Shown here: one piece after another, positions 44,653 to 55,300 of the stretch
Layout of the letters: each line of letters opens with the position of its first letter
Numbering within the stretch: position 1 is the stretch's first letter
Source: CAVRAW01 sp963716135
GTDB lineage: Bacteria > Planctomycetota > Planctomycetia > Pirellulales > JADZDJ01
Direction: 5' to 3'
Assembly: GCA_963716135.1 (NCBI GenBank)
Contig: OY970289.1
Coordinates: 4,030,001-4,094,000 of the forward strand
DNA length: 64,000 bases
Notes under the pieces: model-generated
Databases searched by the model: none
What the model was told of the DNA's origin: nothing
Seen by the model: only the letters and a program-made list of their open reading frames with translations
Position numbers and translations under genes: made by a program

Positions 44653-45480
44653 TCACACAATCACACATAAGCCTTCGGTCGCGGCAAACTCTCTCGCCTG
44701 CGAACCGGCGTCGGCAGGCAGGTATTGGGCCAGATCGGCGTGATGGTGCGCCAACCAGCGCGGCAAATAACCGTCGCGAATGCTGAACTTCGTTTGCGGC
44801 AGATGTTCGTGCATCCAGGCAACGATCGGTCGGAAGCAGCAATCTCGATGTCCCGGCAGCAACAAGTGCCGCACGATCAGGTTGCCCTGGCCGGCGGCGA
44901 TCTGCAAATTTCGCGTGATCACTTCCAGATAATTGGGAACTCCGGCGATGCGCTCCGCGCATTGGTTGTTTCCGAACTTGAAATCGGCGACGTAGATATC
45001 GGCGACTCCCGCCAACAATTCCAGCGCCACCGGCGTGCCGTAAAAATCCGATTTCCAAATCACCGGCGGCAAATCGTCGCAACCATGCATCGCCTCGAGG
45101 ATAGCCGGCAGGTGGATCGTAGGCTCGCCGCCGACCCATTGGATATTCCGCGCTCCACGCTGCCGCCCCCATTTCACTGCTTCATTCAAAAAGCTTGCGG
45201 TCAATGGCTGGCCAATTTGCGGATTGAATGCCCGCTGCTCCGCGATGCAGAACGCGCACCGCAGATCACATCCCGACAAATAAAACAGATGCGAGGGGAT
45301 CAGCTCCACCTCTTCGCCCACCTCGATCCGGTGGCGGTACACCCGGGCCTGAGCGTCGGCTTTGCAGAAGCCGCGCTCGCCCGCGGCCCGATCTACGCCA
45401 CAGTCGTGTTCGCAAAGGCGGCAGCATCGATACTGCTGTTGTGCCAGCGCAAGACGTTCGTCTTCGACGACCTGCCGCAT
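44653..45480 (-). CDS. Radical SAM protein, PflA-like activating-enzyme type
   Basis: 275 residues from the ATG at 45480. An N-terminal cysteine cluster (CCRLCEHDCGVDRAAGERGFC) precedes the radical SAM motif CDLRCAFC (CX3CX2C), the GGEP motif (WVGGEPTIHLPAIL) and a late HRDCCFRPI segment. This layout is that of PflA-related activating enzymes in organisms without pyruvate formate lyase. It binds a 4Fe-4S cluster and cleaves S-adenosylmethionine; substrate unknown. First gene of the cluster with the AAA+ ATPase; a glycyl-radical enzyme is not in the window. Its stop lies 7 bases before the start of the small DUF2997-like gene. Confidence 0.85.
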   Translation of the reverse strand: MRQVVEDERLALAQQQYRCCRLCEHDCGVDRAAGERGFCKADAQARVYRHRIEVGEEVELIPSHLFYLSGCDLRCAFCIAEQRAFNPQIGQPLTASFLNEAVKWGRQRGARNIQWVGGEPTIHLPAILEAMHGCDDLPPVIWKSDFYGTPVALELLAGVADIYVADFKFGNNQCAERIAGVPNYLEVITRNLQIAAGQGNLIVRHLLLPGHRDCCFRPIVAWMHEHLPQTKFSIRDGYLPRWLAHHHADLAQYLPADAGSQAREFAATEGLCVIV

Positions 45481-45722
45481 GATGGCTGCCTCCGCCCTCA
45501 AAGAAGAGCCTGTTCCCGAAGAACACCTTGATCGTATCAAATATGTTGCCCGCAAGCAAAAATCGGCATGAAGCGCCTCAAGGCCCTGAAACGGTGGACG
45601 CCGGGGCTCCCGAGATCCAGGGATTGCCGGCGCACGTAGAAAATCGCCCAAAGCGTGGTTTCGAGTCGCCTGAGACTCTTGAGATTCTCCCTTCGGTACG
45701 TTGAAATGCTTCCAGTACTCGA

Positions 45723-47610
45723 ATGGCACCTCTGGTCCGGGAATTAGTTGTGGCACGACTGCCTGGTTGGCTCGCTCGACTCGAATTGAAGACGACCGGC
45801 AAATGGTTCTTGCTTTCCGGCCTGATCGGAATCGTGGCAGGCTTGGGAGCCATTTTCTTCCAGTTGGCAATTCAGGTGGTCGTTCACTACGCGCTGGGTG
45901 AAATGGCCGGCTACGTGCCCAGCGAAACCGCCGGCGAACGCAGCGTCTTCGAGGCCGGCGCGACCACGCCGTTTCGTCCCTGGATGATCCTGGTGGTGAT
46001 GGTTGTCGGTGGCGCGGCGTCAGGATTTTTGGTGTATGCCTTCGCTCCCGAAGCCGAAGGACACGGCACGGATGCCGCCATCGACGCGTATCACAATCAT
46101 CGCGGCTATATCCGGCCGCAAGTGCCGATCATCAAGACGCTCGCCTCTGCCATTACCCTGGGAACCGGCGGCTCCGGCGGTCGCGAGGGTCCGATTGCGC
46201 AAATCGGCGCTGGATTCGGTTCCTTTCTCGCCACACGACTAAAGCTTCCGCGCGCGATCGCCGGATCATGTTGGCCGCTGGAATGGGCGCCGGCATCGGC
46301 GCCATTTTCCGCGCGCCGCTGGCCGGCGCATTGTTCGCCGCCGAAATTCTCTATAGCACCGCAGATCTGGAAAGCGAGGTGCTGCTGCCAAGCGCCATCG
46401 CCTCGATCATTGCCTACAGTGTTTACGAACTGTGCCTGCCGGTGAATTTCCGTTTCGTGCCGGTATTCGGCAACAAATTAAACTATGCCATTTCCTCACC
46501 GCTGGAGCTTTTACCCCTGTTTTTGCTGGCGGTCATCCTGACGCTGGCCGCCATCGGTTTTGTCGAGTCGTTCTACGGAACGCATCGTCTGTTCAAAAAG
46601 CTGCCGATCTCGCGCTATTTGTGCCCTCCCATCGGCGCCGGTCTGGCCGGAATTGTCGCATTGATCCTGTACCTTCTCACCGGTTTCGATTCTGCGCGCT
46701 GGCGGTGTTATCCACCGGCCATGGCGCGCTACAATCAGCCATTCAAGATCCAGCTCAACTGGGAGTTCCCCTTTTGCTGGTCATCGGGCTGGGAAAACTG
46801 ATCGCCACCTCGTTGACGATTGGCTCCGGCGGCTCCGGAGGCGTGTTCGGCCCCTCGGTTTTGATCGGCGGTTGCACGGGCGCAGCGGTCGGACAAATCT
46901 TCCACGGCCTCTGGCCCTCCGCGGTGCCCAATCCAGAGGCCTACGGCATTGTCGGCATGGCAGGCTTCTTTGCCGGCAGCGCCCACGCGCCGATTTCCAC
47001 CATCATCATGGTTTCGGAAATGACGGGCGATTATCAGCTATTGTTGCCCACGATGTGGGTTTCGGCATTGTGTTTTTTGTTTTGTCGGCGCTGGAAGCTG
47101 TACCACCGGCAGGTGCCCACGCGCTTGGATTCGCCGGCCCACCGCGGCGATTTCATCGTCGACGTGCTGGAAGGCTTGCACGTGCGCGACGTGCCGCCCA
47201 ACGCCCGGCCTTTGCTCCGAATTCCTCAAGCAATGCCTTTGCGCCAAATCCTGCAAACGGTGGCCGATACGCGGCAGCAATATTTTCCGGTCGTCGATGA
47301 CGAAGGCCGAATGATCGGCATCTTTTCGACTGACGACGTCCGGGCATTCCTCTACGATGACGCCATTTGGGCCCTCACCGTGGCGCGCGACGTGATGACG
47401 TCGAAGTTGGTGACGGTCACGCCCGACGACGACCTCAACACGGCGCTCACCCGATTCACGCAACTCAATTTGGATGAATTGCCGATTGTCGATTCACAAG
47501 ACCGCGCACGCCTGCTGGGAATGTTGCGGCGAAAAGACACCATCTCGCTGTATAATCGGCGGGTGATGGAGCACAAAACCGCCGCCTCGGAGTCGCACGA
47601 AGACTCTTGA
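45723..47610 (+). CDS. CLC-type chloride channel/antiporter with CBS domains (two frameshifts)
   Basis: Start ATG at 45723. The N-terminal region has a first membrane helix, then GTGGSGGREGPIAQIGAGFGS (the GREGP selectivity segment), after a break near 46262 LAAGMGAGIGAIFRAPLAGALFAAE, then after a break near 46705 GSGGSGGVFGPSVLIGG (GxFxP segment). The usual GSGIP of helix D reads GHGTD (EGHGTDAAIDAY), a variant common in planctomycete CLCs. C-terminal 120 residues hold a pair of CBS domains (RDVMTSKLVTVTPDDDLNTAL). It moves chloride or exchanges it for protons across the inner membrane. The key motifs persist on all three pieces, so I keep it as one gene. Confidence 0.85.
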
Positions 47611-47754
47611 GCCAGCATGAATTGCTGTGCGCGGCGCCATGTCGGCCCCATGGCCGGCACATCCGTTTCATCCGCCGCGGCGATCACCGGCTGCCGTCGC
47701 TTTCCGCCTGCGAATGCCAATGTGCGATGCCGCGAAAATGCTCCCAACCACAAA

Positions 47755-47828
47755 TGGGCGGCACTGGACTCGAACCAGTGACCCCTACCGTGTGAGGATA
47801 GTGCTCTAACCAACTGAGCTAGCCGCCC
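47755..47828 (-). tRNA. tRNA-Val(CAC)
   Basis: On the leftward strand GGGCGGC pairs with GCCGCCC in the acceptor arm, with discriminator A. The D-arm GCTCAGTTGGTTAGAGC, anticodon loop CTCACAC (anticodon CAC) and T-arm CTGGTTCGAGTCCAG are complete. No encoded CCA. It stands alone. Confidence 0.95.
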
Positions 47829-48007
47829 GGCGTAATCTTCTAGAATACGAATTCTCGCAAATGCGAATAGAGGCTGCGAGGATAAATTACGGAACTCCGC
47901 GCCGCAAGTGGGGCAGCTTCCGCTGGCGGCACGCCTCTTGCATCGACACGCGACATGCATTTTCGATGCGTCTTGAATGCATTTTGTCCTCTTACAAGGA
48001 GCCGATC

Positions 48008-48318
48008 ATGCGTTATTTGCCACTTTGGGCCGTTTGCGGTGCACTGCTGCTTGCAGGCTGCGAGTCGCAATCGACCAGCCCGACCGGAAATCGACCGGCG
48101 CAACCCCACACACCGTGAACAAGCCCGCGACCAACGACCAATTGCCAAATCAAGCGACGCCGCCTGCTACGCCTGGCCAACCGTCCACACCAGGCGCGCC
48201 TGGACCAATGGAACCAGCAGCAGGAGCCGTTCCGCCCAGCGGAACATCCCCAGCGGCAAGTTCGCCAAGCGGCAGCAACACGATGCCAGCCGAGACAGAT
48301 ACGTCGCGCAATAAATAG
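48008..48318 (+). CDS. Small Pro-rich lipoprotein (frameshifted)
   Basis: ATG at 48008 with AAGGAG seven bases upstream. Signal and lipobox LWAVCGALLLAGC give a lipid-anchored protein. The frame breaks near 48105 in a CCCCACACAC tract; in the other frame the tail continues as a Pro/Ala/Ser/Thr-rich low-complexity segment ending SRNK at 48318. Without the correction the protein would stop after about 36 residues. The Pro-rich tail probably spans the periplasm; no function is known. Confidence 0.6.
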
Positions 48319-48362
48319 CGACGCAAGTGGCGCAAGAATTTGAAACTCACACGGCAGCCGAC

Positions 48363-48656
48363 CTACGGCGTGGAATGCTCGCCGGGGTTTGGCTCCGAGG
48401 TGGGCGCGGACGTCGGCGGCTGGAATTGCGGAACGGCGGGCTCTTCGCTCTTTGGCTGCTGCGCGATGCGCGTATCAGGAAGTCGAGTCGCCGATTCGAT
48501 CTGGTCTTCGATGTCGCGCATCCCTTTCTTGAATTCCGTCAGACCCTGTCCCAGCGCGCGCATCACTTGCGGCAACCGGTCGCCGAACAGCAGCACCGCC
48601 AGCACCGCGATGATCGCCATATCCATCGGGCTCATGAATGAAGCCAAGATGGGCAT
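48363..48656 (-). CDS. TatA/B-type protein (first)
   Basis: 97 residues from the ATG at 48656. A short N-terminal hydrophobic helix (FMSPMDMAIIAVLAVLLFG) ends in the FG hinge and the amphipathic helix DRLPQVMRALGQGLTEFKKGMRDIE, as in TatA. The C-terminal third is Pro-rich. TatA polymerises to form the twin-arginine translocation pore. No tatC is in the window. A second copy follows 73 bases away. Confidence 0.85.
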   Translation of the reverse strand: MPILASFMSPMDMAIIAVLAVLLFGDRLPQVMRALGQGLTEFKKGMRDIEDQIESATRLPDTRIAQQPKSEEPAVPQFQPPTSAPTSEPNPGEHSTP

Positions 48657-48728
48657 GGTGGCGATCCTTCTGTGTTGACGCACAATCCCGGCCTAAGGGC
48701 CGGTGCTAAACCAAGATGCAGACGATTG

Positions 48729-48926
48729 TTACTCCGGCTTCTTTTCCGTCGAGGCCGGTTCGTCTTTCTTGTCTTCGATGCCCTGAATTCCCTTTTTGAA
48801 TTCCACAACCCCTTCGCCCAAGGAACGCATTACGCTCGGCAGCCGATTGCCGAACAGCAACAGGATGACAAAGGCGATGATCAGCAGATCGGGGGTGGAA
48901 CCAAAAAAGCCGAATACGGGAACCAT
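48729..48926 (-). CDS. TatA/B-type protein (second)
   Basis: 65 residues from the ATG at 48926; a longer frame to 49055 has no export logic. A hydrophobic segment (DLLIIAFVILLLFGN) and RLPSVMRSLGEGVVEFKKGIQGIE give the TatA signature, with a short acidic/Lys tail. The two copies differ outside the helix-hinge region, so one might serve a TatB-like role. Both are leftward and probably in one transcript. Confidence 0.87.
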   Translation of the reverse strand: MVPVFGFFGSTPDLLIIAFVILLLFGNRLPSVMRSLGEGVVEFKKGIQGIEDKKDEPASTEKKPE

Positions 48927-49238
48927 GGAAAGCTCAGTTTGTTGTGGCGGGATCGGCCGGGGGGCGCAGAACAATCGCTCACTGGTACCGCGCGTTGCCG
49001 GTCTCTCGTCCGAGCGTTGCAATTGCGCCGAATTTTGCGCTCCTGCCGGCTGCAAGAATCTACCTTATTTTACTGGGCTGGGTGGGGATGTCAAACTGAC
49101 AGAGGCCGGGGTTTCACGGCGGATAACCGTTACGGCGGTTACACTTGGAACCGCGCGGCCTACCTCCTGGGGTGGCACTGACAAGCGCCTCGCTTGTCAG
49201 TGGAGCGCAGCGATTATCCCTTAACTCTCTTGCATGCT
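48927..49238. other. Intergenic region containing only a hairpin
   Basis: About 310 bases between the start of the second tatA and the end of the leftward TonB-like/cyclase-fold gene. Apart from the perfect hairpin at 49176-49202 I see no gene or RNA. The promoter for the two tatA genes should lie here. Confidence 0.5.
49176..49202. terminator. Perfect 12-bp hairpin downstream of the cyclase-fold gene
   Basis: CACTGACAAGCG (49176-49187), loop CCT, CGCTTGTCAGTG (49191-49202), a perfect inverted repeat 36 bases after the stop of the leftward TonB-like/cyclase-fold gene. There is no T-run, so it may be a repetitive extragenic palindrome or a processing/termination hairpin. The core TGACAAGCG is a good query for other copies in the genome. 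Confidence 0.5.
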
Positions 49239-51027
49239 CTACGGACCCGGCCGGGCGCCGATTCGCTCTTGTGGGTTGCTGCGATACAGCGGCAGATAGC
49301 GGTAATACACCTCCAGGCACAGGGCCGACATCGCGGTGCTGTACACTCGCCCGCCGTACCCGCCCCAGATGCACTCAGGATCCCAACTGCCGGCGGCCTC
49401 CCCGTCGGTGCGCTGGCGCGGCACCAACGTGTTCTGCATCGCCTGGTTCCAGCGATCCCAATACGGCCCTTGAAGTTGATACATGCCCAGCGTGGCATAG
49501 TACCAGTAGTACAAATTGATTTTGCTCGAGCCGGGCAATTCTTCCAGCACAAAATTGGCGGCTTCATCGGCGGCGGGATTCGTGCGCGGCATCCCCAGGA
49601 ATTCGCGGCACACTAGCGCCTCGGCCGTCATGGTGCGCGTCGCTCGCTCGCCGGGACGGTAACTCGCCTTGCCACCGCTGGGGCCGGAGGAAACTCGAGT
49701 CAGAAATCGTGCCACGCCCTCGCGGGCCGCCGGCGGAACATCGATGCCCGCCATTTCGGCGCTTTTCAGCGACATCCATTGCCAGCCGAGTTGGCTGGTG
49801 TCCCCTTGTTCGCCGGGCGATTCGATCTGCCGGTAGCGCCAACCGCCGGTGGCTTTGATCTGCCCGCCCAACGTGTAGTTGATCGCTGCTTTGGCGGGAC
49901 CTTCCAGGCGTTTGTCGCCGCTCACGGCGTACGCTTCGCACAGCGCGAACGTGGCCATCCCGTGACAATACATATAGGCGTAGGTTTCGGCCTGGCCGGC
50001 CAGATTCCCGTCGCTGCCTTGGCTGGCAATCAGAAACTCCAATCCGCGCCGCACATTTTTCGCGTAGTCGCCGTGCTGATGCGTGTTGCCGGCGCCCAGA
50101 AACGCCAACAGAGCCAGACCGGTCATGGCGGTGTCGGCTCTGGCGCCGGCGCCTTGGCGATTCTGACCCAGCGCGGCGGTTTCGTGACCCGCGCCGTAGC
50201 GATCGGCATCCCAACGCCCATCGGCGCTTTGATTGTCCGCCAGCCATTGCAGCGCGTTTTGCACAGCCGCTTCCGATTCGGCGCTGCCGCCGCGGCGGCG
50301 AACCAGCTCGGCGCGATCGGCGGCGAAGCGATCCGCATAAGCATCCGGCACGCCGCGCGAGGCAATCGGCGCGGACGCGACTTCAACCATCGGTTGCGAT
50401 TCGGCGGCGCCGTCTCGCATTGGCGTCCGCAGACGGCGCTTTTTCCGTGTTGGCAACATCGCCCGACATCCATTGGCTATCGTTGCTCGTCTCCGCTGGC
50501 TCGGGAATTTTGGCGACTGGCACTTCCGCATTATTGGACGGCTGCGACTCATCCGGTTTTTCGGCTGCTATTTCAGTTTTGGCCGTCACCTCTGTGGGCG
50601 GCGGGGCAGGGGGTTCCACGGGCGGAGCAGTCAAAAGCGGCGGAGGGATTTTCGGAGCCGCTTGTGAAAGTGGTTCATGCGGCGACTCGCCAGGCGGTTG
50701 CGCTCCGTCGATCACGCCAAGGCCCGGTTGACTGGAAGCATCGTCGGAAACGATCGCCGACGGATCGTCGCTGCCATCCTCGGCGCCATCGACCAGCGTC
50801 ACGTTGATGTTGTGGGAATATCCGCCGGTCCCGGTGACGATTTCTACTGTCGTCGCATAGCACAACAACAGCAGGTGGGCCAAAAGCGACAATCCCGCGC
50901 ATTTGCGCAGCGGATGCGATTGTCCCCAACTGGTGCGAATCATCACGCCCAGCGTAATGATCAGCGCCGCCAGGCCCATCCACAGCAAAATCCACGGCAG
51001 GTTATGCAGAGTGAAGAAGCGGTGCAT
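49239..51027 (-). CDS. TonB-like proline-rich protein fused to a prenyltransferase/squalene-cyclase-fold domain (frameshifted)
   Basis: ATG at 51027, five bases from the end of exbD. Two N-terminal membrane helices (LPWILLWMGLAALIITLGVMI and CAGLSLLAHLLLLCYATTV) are followed by a long Pro/Glu/Lys-rich segment (PPVEPPAPPPTEVTAKTEI) like the periplasmic spacer of TonB. After a frame break near 50415 the protein goes on as an alpha/alpha toroid: AAVQNALQWLADNQSADGRWD, GGWRYRQIESPGEQGDTSQLG, YYWYYATLGMYQLQG and AGSWDPECIWGGYGGRVYSTA. Squalene-cyclase catalytic DxDD is absent. The combination with ExbB/ExbD suggests a proton-driven periplasmic machine. It is a paralogue of the gene at 5704-7248. 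Confidence 0.75.
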
Positions 51028-51031
51028 GGGC

Positions 51032-51451
51032 CTACCGTTTCTTGCTGTCGACTTTTACCGATATGGCGACTTCGGTAATCCCGGCCTGGCGGCAAGCGTC
51101 GTACACGTCGGTCATGCGACCGTGCAGCGCGTTCCGGTCGCCGCGCACCAGCACACATTGTTTCTGATATTGCTTGCGCGCCTCGGTCAATTGACGGACC
51201 AATTCATCCATGCTCACCGGTTGCTTGCCCAACAGAATGTGGCCGTCGGGCAGCACGCTGACGACTTTCGGCGAAGGCGCCGCGGCCAGCGCGCCGTGAC
51301 TGCTCACCGTCGGCACCTGCAGGTCGATCGCCTTTTCGACGTCGGTGAACCGCGCCGCCACCAAAAAGAAGATGACCAATGTCAAAATGACGTCGATCAT
51401 CGGCGTCAAATTGAGCGTCGGTTCCTCGGGTGCGGCAGTTTTGAGTGGCAT
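51032..51451 (-). CDS. exbD: ExbD/TolR-family protein
   Basis: 139 residues. It starts with MPLKTAAPEEPTLNLTPMID, the conserved TPMID segment with the essential Asp in the single N-terminal membrane helix (VILTLVIFFLVAARF), and ends in the periplasmic beta domain (VDSKKR; VLVRGDRNALHGRMTDVYDAC). It forms the proton channel with ExbB/TolQ. The gene lies between exbB (8-base gap) and the TonB-like/cyclase-fold gene, so it energises that protein rather than a classic TonB receptor system. Confidence 0.93.
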   Translation of the reverse strand: MPLKTAAPEEPTLNLTPMIDVILTLVIFFLVAARFTDVEKAIDLQVPTVSSHGALAAAPSPKVVSVLPDGHILLGKQPVSMDELVRQLTEARKQYQKQCVLVRGDRNALHGRMTDVYDACRQAGITEVAISVKVDSKKR

Positions 51452-51458
51452 TGATTGC

Positions 51459-52291
51459 TCATGCAGCGGATTTGCGGCTTCGGCGCGACGGACCGGAATC
51501 CTGCAGCGCCTCGGCGGAAACCATATTCACCACGTCCTGGCTCAAATTGTCCAACTGCACCACCAGGCGATCGACGCGGCTAACGAAATACAAATGAGCC
51601 ACCACAGCGGGAATGGCAACCAAGAGTCCCATCGCCGTGCAAAACAAGGCTTCGCTAATGCCCTTGGAAAGCATTTCCATGCGGCCGACCGCTTCGGAAG
51701 CGGCCATGTCGCTGAAAGCGCGGATGATGCCAAACACCGTGCCCAGCAGACCCATCAAAGGACTGATCGTGGCCACGCCGTTGAACACGCGGAGATAACG
51801 CCGCAAATCGCCCGCGGCACGCTCGCCGGCGTCGATCACAGCCTGTTCGACTTCGACGGCGGGGCGGCCCCATTTCGCGCCGCGGCGCCGAAAATCTTCG
51901 CCGCCGGGCTGCCGTTTTCCTCGCAAACCTCCATTGCATCATCGCGGTCGAGCTGTCCATCTTCCAATTGATGCAAAAACCGTTTGACGAATGGGCCGGG
52001 AATAACGCGGGCGGTTCGCAGGCTGATGAAGCGTTCAAAGGCGAACACCAGCAGCACAAACGAGCAAGCGAACAGCGGATACATCATGAGTCCGCCGTCG
52101 CGAATGATGCCCAGCAGGCTTTTGTTGGCCATTCCGCCGCCGTCATTGGCCGCACCAAGATTGGCGGCTGCGCCTGATTCGGCGGCAACGCTTTGCCCCC
52201 AGGCGATCTGCGTTGAGATCCCGAACAGAACGATGATCGCCCAGCCGGCGCACCACCAGGCCCTCGAACGATCGCGGAACAGCTTGCGCAT
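51459..52291 (-). CDS. exbB: ExbB/TolQ/MotA-family proton channel protein (frameshifted)
   Basis: ATG at 52291. A long cleavable-looking N-terminus (AWWCAGWAIIVLFGISTQIAWG) precedes the MotA/TolQ/ExbB domain: SLLGIIRDGGLMMYPLFACSFVLLVFAFERF, then a frame break near 51875 (G/C-rich run), then VFNGVATISPLMGLLGTVFGIIRAFSDMA, the conserved channel-lining helix, and LFCTAMGLLVAIPAVVAHLYF. Joined it is about 277 residues. It pairs with ExbD just downstream. The extra N-terminal segment is common in planctomycete and other ExbB proteins. Confidence 0.88.
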
Positions 52292-52328
52292 CAGTACTTC
52301 CTGGAGTGGAGATCGCTAAACCCGACCA

Positions 52329-55300
52329 CTAGCGTCGGGTGGTGGTTTCTTGCAGCCGTTGGCTGGCATCGGCGGTGAACTCGGTCTGCGGATATTTTTC
52401 CATCATGCGGGCGTACAATTCGGCCGCCTCGCGGCTTTGCCCCAACTTCTCGTAGCACTTGCCGGCTTGCAGCAACGCCGCGGCCTGCCAATGCGGATAG
52501 GGATAAAGGATTTCGACGCGCATGTACTCGCGCAAAGCGGAAGCGTAGTTTTCCTGCTGGAAGTACGAATCGCCGATCATCCACTGGGCCATGGCGGCGG
52601 TTTCGGTTTTGCCCCCGGCGGCCGAATGCACCACCCGAGTAAACGAGTTGCGGGCCTCATCGAATGCGTTCTCCGCCATTCGGCAGCGGCCGATCAAGCA
52701 ATCGGCCTCGTACTGCTGATCGAATTCGGGATAGTCGCGGGAAATCGTTTCGGCCAGCTCGCGCGCTTCGGGCCAGTGCTTTTGTTGGAACAACATCTGG
52801 CGCGGCGCAGCGGCACAATGGCCGTCCAGCGATCGTTGTGGCCGGTAATGTGCTGGGCCAGTTCATCGAAGCGTTTCGCGGCGGTGTCGAAATCGTCGGT
52901 GCGGTAGGCAATTTCCGCAAACCAGAATTCGGCGGCCAGCGCGAGTTCGCCGCGGGGGAATTCGGCGATCAGCCTTTTCAGCGGCGGCTCGGCATCAGCC
53001 CAATGATGTTCCCCGATGGCCATTTGTGCCTGCAGATACAAGGCGTGCTCCAGCACCGCCGGCGGGCATTCGCCGTTGATGAGCGGCTTGAGCAGCTCCG
53101 TCGCCGCGGCGCGATTGCCGTGCTGCGAAGCGCGCTCAGCAAGCCGATACGTGGCATCGGCCCAGAAGCGGCTGTCGGGATGTTCGCGGTGAATCTGGCG
53201 GAAAACCTTGTCCGATTCACTGCCGCGCCCATGTCGCGCAGTGCCCAGGCCCAGCCGTACAGCGCAGCATCGACTTCCGGACTGTTGGGATATTCGCGGG
53301 CCAAACGCTGATACATTTGAATCGCTTCTTCGTCCTCGCCCAATCGATCGTGCAGATGCGCGGCGGCGGCCAGCAAGCCGGGTAGTTGCGGCGAGTTGCG
53401 GTACCGAGCCAGCGCTTGGCGATACAGGGTGGCGGCGGCTGAATCGCGGCCCAAGTGTTCCATGGCCTGACCGCGCGCTAGCGAGGCGCCAGCCGCATTG
53501 GGATCGGTCGGATATTTTTCCAGGAACTCCGCGAAAATGCGGTCGGAGCCTTCGTAGTCGCCCAGCTTTGCGCGGCTCCAGCCGAGCCCAGCCATTGCCT
53601 TCGCCTTCATCTCCGGCGAATTGTCTTCCGCTTGTAGCGCCGAAAATAGATCGGCGGCAGTGTCGAATTTATCGGCCAGATACGCGGCATCGGCAACCTG
53701 CAGCGTGATCGCCGCCGTCATTGTGCTGCTGGGATATTTCGCTCGGAAATCGTCTAGCGCCTTTCGGGCTTCATCCAGCTTATTGATTCGCGCGAAGCAG
53801 ACGACCAGAGCCGAGCTGGCGCGTTCGGCGCCGACATCTTGCCGGCCGATGGCCAGATATTTTTGCAGCGGTTCAATGGCTTGTTCGAATTTTCCCGCGG
53901 CCACCAGCGACGTGGCCTGCGCCAGAAGCACATTAGCCCGCAGCGACCGCAATGCCGTGAGATCATCCTTCGAAATGGGATCGATGGCGCCGGGCTCCTC
54001 GGGCCGATCGGTGGCGATCGATGCAATCTTGTTGTCGATCGCCGTGCTCAGATCGCGCAGCGTGGTCATGGCCTCGTCGTTGCGCTTGGCGCCTTGCAGC
54101 GCCACGGCCAGCATGTAGCGGTTGGCCAGCGAAGCGGGATCGTCGGCCGTTTCGTCGACGACTTGCAAGGTGCCGATGGCGCGGCGGAAGTCGCCCGCGC
54201 GAATCATGGCTTCGGCCGCCTGAAAGCGGGCCACCGCGGCGCGGCGACGCTGTTGCTCGTCGAAGACCGCCGCTTTTTGGGCGGGAGTTTTCTCGGCGGC
54301 AACGCGCGGTTGAATGGCCGGCTTTTCCGCGGCGACGTCGTTGTTGATTTCCACGGAGACTTCCGCCTCGGCGTCGCCCGGCGATGTCTCGCCGGCGGCG
54401 ACCGGTTGACGGGCGGGAGTTGGCTCTTCGGCGCCCGGCTCCCGGGCCGGCGTCGGTTCTTGCGAGGCCTGCGATTGAGGAGCATCCGGAGTTTGCTTGG
54501 CCTGCGCGACGTGTTCCGGACTGGAGCGGCGTGCGGATTGCGCCGGGGCTTCGCCCGCTGAGGGTGCGTCATACGGCGCGGTTGACATGGCGCCTAAGGG
54601 AGCGATTTCCGTCTTGGCGCGGCTCTGCAATGCCGCACTCAATGTGTCGGCGGCGGCGTTCCATTGCTTTTGAGCCTTTTGAGCTTCCGCCAGCCAATGT
54701 TTCGCTTCCGGGGCCAGGTCTTTGTTCTGCGCAGCTTCCGTCAACGCATGTCGTGCGTCGTCGTAACGGCCCAATTGATACAGCGCGTGGCCGCGGCCCA
54801 ATTGCGCCTGAGTAATCAACGGGCTGTTCGGGAATCGTTGCACGACCGCGTCGTACATCTCGTAAGCCTGCTGATTGCGCCCCATGACCGTCGCGTCGTC
54901 GCCCAGTTCCAACAGCGCCATTTCGGTCCAGGGACTGTGGTCGCGCTGGGCGATTTCGCGCAGCAAAGCTGCAGCTTCATCATCCCTTTTTTGCGCCGCC
55001 AGCGTGTGGGCCAGGTTCAGGCGGCATTCATCGGCCGAGGGCTGGTCGGCGAAGCGCGTGATCGATTCACGATAGTATTGCGTGGCGTCGGCTGCGTCCC
55101 CCGACTTCATCGCGATGTCGGCCTGATACATCAGCACGATCGAATTCAGCTTGTCATCGGGATACAGGACGCGGAACTGCGACAAGCGAACTCGGGCTTC
55201 GTCGACCTTGCCGCTTAACAGCGCCGCTTCGCCGGCGCGAAACATGGCGTGCTTGGCATACGGGCCGCTGGGAGCGTCCGCCAATAGATCGCAGAACACC

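Noticed and set aside
45481..45870. N-terminal extension of the radical SAM open frame
   Set aside because: It is Arg/Ser/Pro-rich, without features of the family; the family starts at MRQVVEDE (45480), and the CLC gene begins within this stretch on the other strand.
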